From assembly GCA_015063445.1 (NCBI GenBank), contig SVUD01000058.1:1-9095 (forward strand): 9,095 bases of DNA, given 5' to 3'. The DNA is from Oscillospiraceae bacterium (GTDB lineage: Bacteria; Bacillota_A; Clostridia; Oscillospirales; CAG-272). The notes beneath the pieces are model-generated. The model was not told where the DNA came from, did not search any database, and saw nothing but the letters and a program-made list of their open reading frames with translations. Shown here one piece after another: positions 1 through 7,388 of the stretch (position 1 is its first letter; the number at the start of each line of letters is the position of its first letter). The translations under genes were made by a program, and so were the position numbers.

Positions 1-331
1 TGGTGTTTCGGTAGGCGCTACCGCCAACGCGCAGAATTTCCTTCACATTGACACAATTAAAATTATAGCACTTGGTCTTGCTGCATTCATTATTTCTACT
101 TGCGGCGGTCTTATTACAGGTAAGATTATGTGCAAGCTCACAGGCGGAAAAATCAATCCTCTTATCGGCTCTGCCGGTGTTTCGGCAGTTCCTATGGCAG
201 CGCGTGTTGCTCAGGACGAGGGACGTAAAGCTGATCCCTCCAACTTCCTTCTTATGCACGCTATGGGCCCCAATGTTGCAGGCGTTATCGGTTCTGCCGT
301 TGCAGCGGGCGTGTTCCTCAGCTTCTTATAA
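1..331 (+). CDS. oadB: Sodium-translocating oxaloacetate decarboxylase beta subunit, C-terminal part
   Basis: This is the C-terminal ~109 residues of a membrane carboxybiotin decarboxylase that couples CO2 release from carboxybiotin to Na+ export. The reading frame is open from base 2 and ends with TAA at 329-331; the start lies upstream of the window. Visible are a hydrophobic segment (IIALGLAAFIIS), the family signature NPLIGSAGVSAVPMAAR, and a final hydrophobic segment (GVIGSAVAAGVFLSFL) ending at the stop. In the signature, Asn (155-157), Gly (167-169), Ser (182-184) and Arg (203-205) have exactly the spacing of the functional residues N373, G377, S382 and R389 of the Klebsiella enzyme. 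This supports an active pump. oadA follows after 23 bases, so the two are probably co-transcribed. The beta subunits of methylmalonyl-CoA and glutaconyl-CoA decarboxylases are close relatives; the neighbouring oxaloacetate/pyruvate-type carboxyltransferase favours oxaloacetate. Confidence 0.93.
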   Translation, partial: GVSVGATANAQNFLHIDTIKIIALGLAAFIISTCGGLITGKIMCKLTGGKINPLIGSAGVSAVPMAARVAQDEGRKADPSNFLLMHAMGPNVAGVIGSAVAAGVFLSFL

Positions 332-341
332 TATAACACGG

Positions 342-347
342 AAAGGA
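342..347 (+). promoter_or_regulatory. Ribosome binding site of oadA
   Basis: AAAGGA lies 7 bases before the ATG at 355, inside the 23-base gap after the oadB stop. It supports that start and fits translation of oadA from an oadB-oadA transcript. Confidence 0.75.
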
Positions 348-354
348 AATTAAA

Positions 355-1755
355 ATGCCAAAGGTATTAATTACAGAAACCGTCCTTCGTGACGCTCACC
401 AGTCTCTTGCGGCAACCAGAATGACTACCGAAGAGATGATTCCAATTCTTGACGAAATGGATAAGGTTGGCTATTATTCACTGGAAGCTTGGGGCGGCGC
501 AACATTCGATTCTTGCTTGAGATTCCTTAAAGAAGATCCTTGGGAAAGGCTTCGTACAATAAGAAATCATGCAAAAAATACAAAGCTTCAGATGCTTTTC
601 AGAGGTCAGAACATTCTCGGATACCGCCACTACGCAGACGACGTTGTTGAATATTTTGTTCAGAAATCTATCGCTAACGGTATTGACATAATCAGAATAT
701 TCGATGCTCTTAACGATGCAAGAAACCTTGAAACAGCAATCAAAGCTACCATAAGAGAAGGCGGACACGTTCAGGCCGCTATCTCTTACACCACTTCCCC
801 TTTCCACACTAACGAGGGCTTTGCTTCTTATGCAAAGCAGCTTGAGGAAATGGGCGCACATTCTATTTGCGTTAAAGATATGTCGGGTCTTCTCAGACCT
901 TATGAGGCATATCAGCTTGTTAAAACTCTTAAAAACAGTGTCAAGATCCCGATTCACGTTCATACCCACTACACTTCTGGTCTTGGCTCAATGACTCTCC
1001 TTAAGGCGATTGAGGCGGGCGCTGACGGTGTTGATACCGCAATTTCTCCTCTTGCAATGGGAACCTCTCATACTCCTACAGAATCTCTTGTAGCGACGCT
1101 TCAGGGAACTCCTTATGATACCGGTCTTAATCTTGTTGATCTTGACAAGGTTGCAAAGCATTTCAATAAGATTCGCGAAGATTACATCGCATCAGGACTT
1201 ATTGACACCAAGGTTCTCAAGGTTGACGTTAATGCTCTTCGTTATCAGGTTCCCGGCGGAATGCTTTCTAACCTTATTTCTCAGCTCAAGATGGCAGGAA
1301 AATCCGATAAGCTTGAAGAGGTTCTTGAGGAGGTTGCAAACGTAAGAGCTGATGCAGGCTATCCCCCTCTCGTAACTCCTTCTTCTCAGATAGTTGGTAC
1401 TCAGGCTGTTAACAACGTTATTTTCGGTGCTGAAGGCAGATACTCAAGGGTAACCAAGGAATTTAAAGGACTCGTTCGCGGCGAGTATGGAAAATGCCCT
1501 GCTCCCATTGATGAAGAATTCAAAAAGAAGATTATCGGTGATGACGAGATAATCGACTACCGTCCCGCTGATAAAATTGCTCCCGAGATCGATTCTCTCA
1601 GAGAAAGAGTCGCTCCTTATCGTGAGCAGGATGAAGACCTTCTTTCACTCGCTCTCTTCGAGCAGGTTGCAATTAAATTCTTTGAGTGGAGAAAGCAGCA
1701 GAAATATCAGCTTGATCCTAATGCAATCGCAGAAAAAGGCATTCATACAATTTAA
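355..1755 (+). CDS. oadA: Oxaloacetate decarboxylase alpha subunit (biotin-free carboxyltransferase)
   Basis: This cytoplasmic subunit moves the carboxyl group of oxaloacetate onto biotin, leaving pyruvate; the membrane beta subunit then decarboxylates carboxybiotin and pumps Na+. The 466 residues form an HMGL-like TIM barrel (about 1-270) followed by the conserved carboxylase domain (about 285-450). Expected active-site residues are present: metal ligands Asp13 (LRDAHQS), His203 and His205 (HTHYTSG), and the carbamylated Lys174 (VKDMSG). Their spacing equals that of D17, K178, H207 and H209 in Vibrio OadA. EAWGGATFD (44-52) and FRGQN (82-86) are also typical. Proteobacterial OadA proteins are about 590 residues and end in a biotinyl domain with an AMKM-type motif. 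This protein stops after the carboxylase domain, so the carrier must be a separate protein. Pyruvate carboxylase subunit B is the main alternative name; the adjacent beta subunit argues for the decarboxylase. Confidence 0.92.
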   Translation: MPKVLITETVLRDAHQSLAATRMTTEEMIPILDEMDKVGYYSLEAWGGATFDSCLRFLKEDPWERLRTIRNHAKNTKLQMLFRGQNILGYRHYADDVVEYFVQKSIANGIDIIRIFDALNDARNLETAIKATIREGGHVQAAISYTTSPFHTNEGFASYAKQLEEMGAHSICVKDMSGLLRPYEAYQLVKTLKNSVKIPIHVHTHYTSGLGSMTLLKAIEAGADGVDTAISPLAMGTSHTPTESLVATLQGTPYDTGLNLVDLDKVAKHFNKIREDYIASGLIDTKVLKVDVNALRYQVPGGMLSNLISQLKMAGKSDKLEEVLEEVANVRADAGYPPLVTPSSQIVGTQAVNNVIFGAEGRYSRVTKEFKGLVRGEYGKCPAPIDEEFKKKIIGDDEIIDYRPADKIAPEIDSLRERVAPYREQDEDLLSLALFEQVAIKFFEWRKQQKYQLDPNAIAEKGIHTI

Positions 1756-1766
1756 TTAACCAATAT

Positions 1767-1810
1767 AAAAGTGATACCTTATAACTTTTAAGGTATCACT
1801 TTTTCTTTTA
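1767..1810 (+). terminator. Rho-independent terminator of oadBA
   Basis: A perfect 14-bp stem (1767-1780 with 1790-1803) encloses a 9-base loop and runs into TTTTTCTTTT. It begins 11 bases after the oadA stop. The left arm starts with four A, so on the minus strand the same hairpin ends in four U and could act as a weaker back-up stop for transcripts coming from ftsH. Confidence 0.9.
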
Positions 1811-1811
1811 A

Positions 1812-1847
1812 TAAAAACAAGCTTTGGCAAGTTATACCAAAGCTTGT
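1812..1847 (-). terminator. Rho-independent terminator of the gdpP-ftsH unit
   Basis: A perfect 11-bp stem (1817-1827 with 1837-1847) with a 9-base loop lies 11 bases past the ftsH stop. Read on the minus strand, the second arm is followed by a short U run (TTTTAT, the first U counted from 1816). On the plus strand the bases after the stem are A-rich, so it should work only in the minus direction. Confidence 0.85.
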
Positions 1848-1858
1848 AAAAATATTTT

Positions 1859-4087
1859 TTAATTTTGTTTATCGGAATCATCGGAGCTGTCCGAGTTTTC
1901 TTCCGATTTTTCTTTTTTCTCGTTGGCTTCTTCATTCTCCGCAGGAGCTTGCCATACGTTTTTGAAGAAATCATCGCTTGAAAATCCTGTAGAAGCGCCA
2001 AATGCTTCACGGGCAATTCTGTCCGACTCAGCGGCCTCAGCTTCTGCTCTCGCTTTAGCCTCAGCCTCCGCCTTAGCATTATTTTCGTGAGCTGTTTTGT
2101 TTTCTGCCTCACTCTTCTTTTTCTTGTCAACTGCGATTTGTTCAATTTCTTCAATGGTAGGATTATCCATTTCCATCGCAGCCTTGAACTGCTCTTCGTC
2201 CATCGACTCGTTTTTCAAAAGGAACTCAGCAACAAAATGGAGCTTTGAAATGTTTTCAGTAAGATATTTCTTACAGGTTTCGTAAGCGGAATTAATAATG
2301 CTTCTGATTTCTTCATCAATTTCAGCAGCAGTTTTTTCCGAATAATTCTTGCCCGAAGAGAAGTCTCTTCCGAGGAAAACTTCATCCGAAGAGTGCTCAG
2401 ATCCGTAAAGCACTGTTCCGAGTTTTTCGCTCATACCAAATCTTGTAACCATATTTCTTGCAATGCTCGTAGCATTCTGAATATCGCTGGAAGCACCTGT
2501 AGAAATATCGTCAAGCACGATTTCCTCGGCTACACGACCTCCAAGATCAACGATTATTTTATCAATCATTTGCTTTTTGGAGTTAGTCATTCTGTCTTCG
2601 GTAGGAACGGATATCGTCACACCGCCTGCAGATCCTGCAGGAATAATTGTGATATGCTTTACAGGATCGGTGTGCTTACAATAGTAAGAAGCGACTGCGT
2701 GACCTGCTTCGTGATAAGCGCAAAGCTTATTATCGTCATCGGTTCTGAGCTTGGATTTTTTCTGAGGACCGAGAAGAAGCTTCATATATGATTCTTCGAT
2801 ATCCTCCATACCGATAAGAGCCTTGTTCTTTTTTGCGGCAAGCAAAGCTGCTTCGTTCATAAGGTTAGCAAGGTCTGCACCTGTAAAACCAATGGTTGTC
2901 TGAGCAATCTTTCTGAGATCAACAGTCTCTTCAAGAGGCTTATTTCTTGTGTGAACACGAAGTATTGCTTCTCTTCCGTTCATATCAGGATAGTTAACGG
3001 TAACTCTTCTGTCAAAGCGTCCGGGACGAAGAAGTGCGGGGTCAAGAATATCAGGACGGTTGGTTGCCGCCATTACTATAACACCCGAATTAGTTCCAAA
3101 GCCGTCCATTTCTACGAGGAGCTGGTTAAGAGTCTGTTCTCTTTCATCGTGACCGCCTCCGAGTCCTGCACCTCTGTGACGTCCGACAGCATCTATTTCA
3201 TCTATAAATATGATGCTTGCAGGAGTTCTTCTCGCATTTTCAAAAAGATCACGAACTCTCGAAGCGCCGACACCGACGTACATTTCTACAAAATCCGAAC
3301 CCGAAATTGAGAAGAACGGAACGCCCGCTTCTCCCGCAACAGCCTTTGCGAGAAGGGTTTTACCCGTACCGGGAGGGCCTACAAGAAGAACACCGCGAGG
3401 AATTCGCGCTCCAAGCTTAACAAACTTCGCAGGATCTTTGAGGAATTCAACTACCTCTTCAAGCTCGGCTTTTTCTTCATCAGCGCCCGCAACGTCTGAA
3501 AATTTTACGGGATCTTTATCGTTGTAATTCACCTTCGCCTTAGATTTTGAGAAGGTATTCATCTTTCCGCCACCGGGCGCTTGTCTCATAAGGAAAAACC
3601 AGAGACCGCCAAAAAGAAGAGCTACAATTATATAAGGAAGATATATCTGATACCACGGAGTTCCTGCCGATGGTTCGTAATTATATTCTTCGAGTCCGGG
3701 CCTGGAATTATCTTTTTGATAATTCTGGTAATTACGCCAAGCAAGCTCGTTGATTTCTTCAGGCTGGAAACCATATCCAAGCTCATAGGAATAATTATGA
3801 TAAACCGGCTTTCCGTTCTTATGAACGATGGCTATTTTATTATTATATTGCGGTTCACGTTTGAATTCACCGTCGTCGTTTTTCTCCGGTTCATAAAGTT
3901 CAAGCTTGAGGACGCCGTTTCCATCAAGAACAAAGGATTTTACAAGATCCTCCTCAAGATACCATCGAACATCACTATAGGTAAGCTTGTCGTCATCGAG
4001 GAGTGTGCTTGAGATAACGGAAACACCAAGAATCACCGCTGCGATTATCAGTACAAGCACCAATATGCTTTTATAGTTTTTCTTCAT
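1859..4087 (-). CDS. ftsH: ATP-dependent zinc metalloprotease FtsH
   Basis: FtsH is a membrane-anchored AAA+ protease that forms hexamers and degrades misfolded membrane proteins and selected cytosolic regulators. The 742 residues show a first membrane helix (about 7-28), an extracytoplasmic domain (about 29-147), a second helix (about 148-167), the AAA+ module (about 195-440), and the M41 peptidase domain (about 450-640). Visible motifs are Walker A GPPGTGKT (237-244), Walker B IIFIDEID (292-299), the second region of homology with Arg354 and Arg357, and zinc site HEAGH (His459, Glu460, His463) with Asp535 as third ligand. The pore-loop aromatic is Tyr270 where E. coli has Phe. At about 640 residues, common FtsH proteins are roughly 100 shorter; the surplus is in the extracytoplasmic domain and in a C-terminal tail with an Ala/Glu/Lys stretch (671-687) and an acidic Ser/Asp/Glu end. 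It is the last gene of the minus-strand set, 26 bases after tilS. Confidence 0.98.
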   Translation of the reverse strand: MKKNYKSILVLVLIIAAVILGVSVISSTLLDDDKLTYSDVRWYLEEDLVKSFVLDGNGVLKLELYEPEKNDDGEFKREPQYNNKIAIVHKNGKPVYHNYSYELGYGFQPEEINELAWRNYQNYQKDNSRPGLEEYNYEPSAGTPWYQIYLPYIIVALLFGGLWFFLMRQAPGGGKMNTFSKSKAKVNYNDKDPVKFSDVAGADEEKAELEEVVEFLKDPAKFVKLGARIPRGVLLVGPPGTGKTLLAKAVAGEAGVPFFSISGSDFVEMYVGVGASRVRDLFENARRTPASIIFIDEIDAVGRHRGAGLGGGHDEREQTLNQLLVEMDGFGTNSGVIVMAATNRPDILDPALLRPGRFDRRVTVNYPDMNGREAILRVHTRNKPLEETVDLRKIAQTTIGFTGADLANLMNEAALLAAKKNKALIGMEDIEESYMKLLLGPQKKSKLRTDDDNKLCAYHEAGHAVASYYCKHTDPVKHITIIPAGSAGGVTISVPTEDRMTNSKKQMIDKIIVDLGGRVAEEIVLDDISTGASSDIQNATSIARNMVTRFGMSEKLGTVLYGSEHSSDEVFLGRDFSSGKNYSEKTAAEIDEEIRSIINSAYETCKKYLTENISKLHFVAEFLLKNESMDEEQFKAAMEMDNPTIEEIEQIAVDKKKKSEAENKTAHENNAKAEAEAKARAEAEAAESDRIAREAFGASTGFSSDDFFKNVWQAPAENEEANEKKEKSEENSDSSDDSDKQN
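2027..2077 (-). repeat. Ala-x dipeptide repeat coding for the FtsH tail
   Basis: Codons for residues 671-687 alternate Ala with a charged residue ([14 protein letters not shown], then A-A-E). This gives an imperfect 6-base repeat of GCN followed by a GAR, AAR or AGA codon. It lies just beyond the conserved peptidase domain and likely forms a charged helix or coiled coil. Such tracts can change length by slippage. Confidence 0.7.
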
Positions 4088-4109
4088 TAAGTATTATCCA
4101 TGCCTTTCT
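4085..4109 (-). promoter_or_regulatory. Unusual ftsH translation start region with a four-codon minicistron
   Basis: On the minus strand AGAAAGG (4109-4103) is the best ribosome binding sequence, but it lies 15 bases before the ftsH ATG, longer than usual. A nearer GGA (4099-4097) is 9 bases away but weak. An ATG at 4101-4099 opens the frame ATG GAT AAT ACT TAA, whose stop overlaps the ftsH ATG by one base (TAATG). Whether the minicistron is translated is unknown; only 1 base separates it from AGAAAGG. Confidence 0.45.
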
Positions 4110-4113
4110 AAAA

Positions 4114-5547
4114 TCAGTTACTTGCGACAACGAAACATCTTCCCTGCGCATCATCGGAAATCGGATTCAGTATTGTTATATACCATTCCTCACCCGCAGA
4201 GATACCGTCGCGAATCGGAAAGCCCGGAACCCAAATAATTCCCTCCGAATCGCAAAAAATCGGCACATCCTTTCTATGCGAAGGTAAAATATTTCTATCA
4301 TTAAATAACTTTTTAAGTTTGCGAGTCATTTTACCAAAGCGGTATGTATCTCCATCCCGCTTTGAGCGGACGTACAAACTATTATTAATTATATCAAATT
4401 TAATCTTGACTTGTATAGATTTTTTGTAAATATTCGAAAAACAATCATAGCTTTTGTTCTTCGATAAATATATTATGCTCGAAAATCCCGGAAATTCATT
4501 TATGCCTTCTTTGATTTGAAAAATAAAATCTTCTTTTTCCACGCAAGAATTACCGATAAATGTCTCTGTTCCGTACGAAACAAAAGCTTTTCCTCCCGGC
4601 AAAGAAACGGAAAAATCACCGTTTCCAATCAATGAAAAAGCAGAATCGATATGAACCTTTTCGGGAGAAGGCAAAGTTTTTTCTTTGCACATAAGCATAA
4701 GAACCCTGGAAAAAACAGGCTTTTCCAGTTTCTTAAGCTCCGCTGTGGGTATCACACCGTTTTTAGAATTTTCGTTAATGAAATTTTCCGCAAGCTTCAT
4801 CAAAAAATCGCTGTCCTCACGAAGCGTAGCCGTAAATCTCGTACACATACGCTCGGGGGATTCGGTGATTGTTCTAAGCTTAGGTAAAATTTCATTTCTT
4901 ATATAGTTTCTGGTATATTCGGTGGATAAATTAGTTGAGTCAAGAGCAAACATAATTCCCGACTTAACCAAAGCGCTGACTATCAGCTCCTTTGATGAAT
5001 AAATCAAAGGCCGAATAATGTTATCTCTGACGGGACGTATTCCCGATATACCTACTATTCCGGAGCCGCGCATCATATTGAATATAACGGTTTCGAGATT
5101 ATCCGTAGCATTATGAGCTACTGCAATACAGGAAAGCTCTTCTTCGGATGCTATAATCTCACCAAATTTTTTATACCGTGCATTTCTGGCAGCCTCCTCA
5201 ATCCCAATCCCTTGTTCTGAAGCTAGCTTCGGCACGTCAATTCTGAACGATTCAAATTCAATGCCGAGACCTTCGCAAAGGTTCTTGGAAAATTTTTCAT
5301 CCGAGTCTGCTTCTTGTCCTCTTATGGAATGATTAATGTGAACCGCTTTCAGTTTAAAATCAAAGCTTTTTCTATATTCGAGAAACAAAAGCAGAAGAGC
5401 TACCGAATCGGCACCTCCCGATAATCCGATAAGAACTCCGTCAAGAATAAGCTTATGCATATCAAAGTCTTTTACCGCAGATAAAAAATTTTGGTAAAGC
5501 GCTTTTCCCTCTTTTGTAGAAAAAAGAGATTGTGTTAATTTGTTCAA
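4114..5547 (-). CDS. tilS: tRNA(Ile)-lysidine synthetase
   Basis: TilS ligates lysine to C34 of the tRNA-Ile with CAU anticodon, so that it reads AUA codons and is charged with isoleucine. The enzyme is essential in most bacteria. The protein has 477 residues. The N-terminal PP-loop ATPase domain carries SGGADS (43-48), HINHSIRG (70-77), the AHNATDNLET segment (144-153), DSTN (203-206) and RNYIRNEILP (213-222). The C-terminal substrate-binding domain is recognised by RSKRDGDTYRF (394-404), KLKKLFND (410-417) and a closing IIWVPGFPIRDG (437-448). The start is TTG at 5547-5545, whose TTGA overlaps the dnaB stop; the next in-frame Met (residue 30) lies only 13 residues before the PP-loop and would shorten the N-terminus. 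AHNATDNLET departs from the more usual AHHADDQxET but keeps the second Asp, the Glu and the Thr. ftsH follows directly, with no hpt gene between them. Confidence 0.95.
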   Translation of the reverse strand: MNKLTQSLFSTKEGKALYQNFLSAVKDFDMHKLILDGVLIGLSGGADSVALLLLFLEYRKSFDFKLKAVHINHSIRGQEADSDEKFSKNLCEGLGIEFESFRIDVPKLASEQGIGIEEAARNARYKKFGEIIASEEELSCIAVAHNATDNLETVIFNMMRGSGIVGISGIRPVRDNIIRPLIYSSKELIVSALVKSGIMFALDSTNLSTEYTRNYIRNEILPKLRTITESPERMCTRFTATLREDSDFLMKLAENFINENSKNGVIPTAELKKLEKPVFSRVLMLMCKEKTLPSPEKVHIDSAFSLIGNGDFSVSLPGGKAFVSYGTETFIGNSCVEKEDFIFQIKEGINEFPGFSSIIYLSKNKSYDCFSNIYKKSIQVKIKFDIINNSLYVRSKRDGDTYRFGKMTRKLKKLFNDRNILPSHRKDVPIFCDSEGIIWVPGFPIRDGISAGEEWYITILNPISDDAQGRCFVVASN

Positions 5548-6908
5548 GGCGTTTTATTTTCCTCAAGTGTTCTGAATTTTGTAAACTGTCCAATCCATCC
5601 CATTTTCACGTTATCGCAGGAACCGTGTCTGTTTTTGGCTACGATAACCTCTGCTGTATTGGCAGTGTTTGCTGCATTGGGATCGGCATCGTGATTTCCG
5701 CTTATATCCTTATAGTATTCATCTCTGTAAAGGAAGAGAACGATATCGGCATCCTGCTCGATTGAACCCGAATCTCTAAGGTCTGAGAGCGTTGGCTTTT
5801 TCGCCTCTCCACCTCTCTGTTCTGTACCTCTGTTAAGCTGAGCGCAGCAAATAATCGGAACTCCGAGATCCTTTGCCATAATCTTAAGATCTCTTGAAAT
5901 TTCACCAACCTGCTGTGCACGGTTATCGCTCTTTGAGGTTGACTGCATAAGACCGATGTAGTCTATTACAACGAGTCCGAGATTTGAAAGTCTGCGAAGC
6001 TTGGAGCGCATTTCGGTTGATGTAATTGCCGATGTGTCATCAATAAAAATATCACAGCCCGAAAGCGAAGACGTAACTCCTGCGAGATTGTCCCAATCCT
6101 CAGGCTTGAGCTGACCTGTTCTGAGAGAGCGTGAATCTATAAGGGCTTCGCTCGAAAGAATTCTGGAAACAAGCTGCTCACCTGACATCTCAAGTGAAAA
6201 AATTGCAACAGCCTTCTTAGTTTTTGCAACGTTTGTTGCGATATTCATAGCAAACGATGTTTTTCCCATACCGGGGCGGGCGCCTACTATTATCAAATCG
6301 CCTTTACCCATCTGTATAAGAACTCTGTCAAGATCGGAAAATCCGGTTTTACTTCCCGTAGGCGCACCACCGGTTTCCGAAAGCATTTCTATATCACGGT
6401 AAACGTTCTGAAGAATATCCTTGATATGCCTGAATTCTTTCGTTTCGTTATTGTTGGAAATATCAAATATCTTCTGCTCTGCGCTGTCGATTATCTTTCT
6501 TACCGGCTCGCCTTCTTCGTATGCAGTTTCGGATATATCATCGCATACGTTGATGAGTTTGCGTAATACCGCTTTATCCTTTACGATTTTTGCATAATCT
6601 CTGATATTAGACGTGGATGGTACAGTGCTGGCAATAAGAGATATATATTGAATTCCGCCCGCTTCATCCCTATCCCCCTGCTCCACAAGTGCATTAACAA
6701 GTGTAACGGTATCAATTGTTTTGCTCTGCATATACATTGTAGAAAGTGCGGAATAAATATGCTTATGCTCTTCAAGATAAAAATCGTTTGCACTTATCAT
6801 ACCGCCCACAGCATCGAAAAGCTCAGGCTTATAAATTATCGCGCCAAGAAGTGCCTGCTCTGCCTCAACAGAAAACGGCATCTGCCTGACAAGACTTGAT
6901 CCGTCCAT
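5544..6908 (-). CDS. dnaB: Replicative DNA helicase DnaB (DnaC in Bacillus naming)
   Basis: This is the hexameric 5'-to-3' helicase that unwinds DNA at the replication fork and recruits primase. The 454 residues match the family's usual length. The N-terminal helical domain opens with the family-typical PFSVEAEQALLGAII (11-25). A linker leads to the RecA-like motor from about residue 185, which includes TGFSDLD (188-194). Walker A is GARPGMGKT (209-217, Lys216), the SLEMS motif is at 238-242, Walker B is VVIDYIGLM (313-321, Asp316), and QLNRG is at 357-361. The arginine-finger segment is AKNRHG (424-429). No intein interrupts the motifs. A short Ala/Asn stretch (NAANTANTA, 411-419) precedes the finger. 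The ATG is preceded by AGGAGT. The gene lies 20 bases after rplI and overlaps tilS by 4 bases. Confidence 0.98.
   Translation of the reverse strand: MDGSSLVRQMPFSVEAEQALLGAIIYKPELFDAVGGMISANDFYLEEHKHIYSALSTMYMQSKTIDTVTLVNALVEQGDRDEAGGIQYISLIASTVPSTSNIRDYAKIVKDKAVLRKLINVCDDISETAYEEGEPVRKIIDSAEQKIFDISNNNETKEFRHIKDILQNVYRDIEMLSETGGAPTGSKTGFSDLDRVLIQMGKGDLIIVGARPGMGKTSFAMNIATNVAKTKKAVAIFSLEMSGEQLVSRILSSEALIDSRSLRTGQLKPEDWDNLAGVTSSLSGCDIFIDDTSAITSTEMRSKLRRLSNLGLVVIDYIGLMQSTSKSDNRAQQVGEISRDLKIMAKDLGVPIICCAQLNRGTEQRGGEAKKPTLSDLRDSGSIEQDADIVLFLYRDEYYKDISGNHDADPNAANTANTAEVIVAKNRHGSCDNVKMGWIGQFTKFRTLEENKTP
5545..5564 (-). promoter_or_regulatory. dnaB-tilS translational coupling site (TTGA) with upstream GAGGA
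   Basis: The tilS start TTG shares bases with the dnaB stop TGA, giving a 4-base overlap. The only purine-rich binding sequence, GAGGA (5564-5560), lies inside the last dnaB codons, 12 bases before the TTG. A poor start codon and a long spacer point to tilS translation depending on ribosomes that finish dnaB. Confidence 0.6.
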
Positions 6909-6914
6909 TTAAAT

Positions 6915-6920
6915 ACTCCT
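6915..6920 (-). promoter_or_regulatory. Ribosome binding site of dnaB
   Basis: AGGAGT on the minus strand sits in the 20-base rplI-dnaB gap, 6 bases before the ATG at 6908-6906. It is the strongest binding sequence in this operon and fixes the start. Confidence 0.8.
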
Positions 6921-6928
6921 ATAGTTGA

Positions 6929-7372
6929 TTAATTAGAAACTTTGACTATGAACGTTGCCGTAATTTCAGTATAAAGTTTAATATCAACGGAATGGTTACC
7001 GTAAGCTTTTATAGGATCCTTGAGAGCTATCTTTCGCTTGTCTATTTCCACTCCCAATGCCTCTTTCAATTTTTCTGCAATATCCTTGGCGGTCACAGAG
7101 CCGTAAAGACGTCCGTCCTGACCGTGCTCCATTTTAATTTCAATAACCGTATTTTTGATTTTTTCAGCAAGTGCGAGAGCTGCCTTGCGCTCTTCGGAAA
7201 TTTTGTACTGCTTGGACTCTTCTTTGCTTTTAAGCTCGCTTGTAGCTTTAGCATCGGCAGGAATTGCTTTTTTCTGAGGGAAAAGGAAATTGCGTGCATA
7301 TCCGTCCGACACATTTATAATCTGATCCTTTTTTCCCTGACCTTTTACGTCACAAAGTAATATAACCTTCAT
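6929..7372 (-). CDS. rplI: 50S ribosomal protein L9
   Basis: L9 binds 23S rRNA near the L1 stalk and helps limit frameshifting and ribosome crowding. The 147 residues match the family length. The N-terminal RNA-binding domain carries the signature [16 protein letters not shown] (1-16) and the segment [12 protein letters not shown] (21-32). A long charged helix (about 40-75) connects it to the C-terminal domain with [13 protein letters not shown] (87-99) and a terminal beta segment. The ATG is preceded by GGAG at 8 bases (7384-7381 on the minus strand), and the gene starts 16 bases after gdpP. The order gdpP-rplI-dnaB is conserved across Firmicutes. Confidence 0.98.
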   Translation of the reverse strand: MKVILLCDVKGQGKKDQIINVSDGYARNFLFPQKKAIPADAKATSELKSKEESKQYKISEERKAALALAEKIKNTVIEIKMEHGQDGRLYGSVTAKDIAEKLKEALGVEIDKRKIALKDPIKAYGNHSVDIKLYTEITATFIVKVSN

Positions 7373-7388
7373 TTTTCTAACTCCAAAT

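Noticed and set aside
72..353. A 93-codon plus-strand open frame overlapping the oadB end
   Set aside because: It is out of frame with the clearly conserved OadB signature and reads as low-complexity Leu/Ser-rich sequence.
478..969. A 163-codon open frame on the minus strand inside oadA
   Set aside because: It is antisense to a fully conserved carboxyltransferase and encodes a Cys/Phe/Ser-rich sequence with no recognisable motif; it is a by-product of oadA codon use.
3581..4012. A 143-codon plus-strand open frame opposite the ftsH N-terminal region
   Set aside because: Its Ile/Leu/Phe-rich translation, which mimics a membrane protein, comes from reading the A/T-rich codons of the FtsH N-terminal region backwards; no family motif and no good ribosome binding site were seen.
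6942..6985. Possible plus-strand promoter (TTGACT with TATAAA) at the end of rplI
   Set aside because: The spacer is 32 bases, far from the usual ~17, and no plus-strand gene follows.
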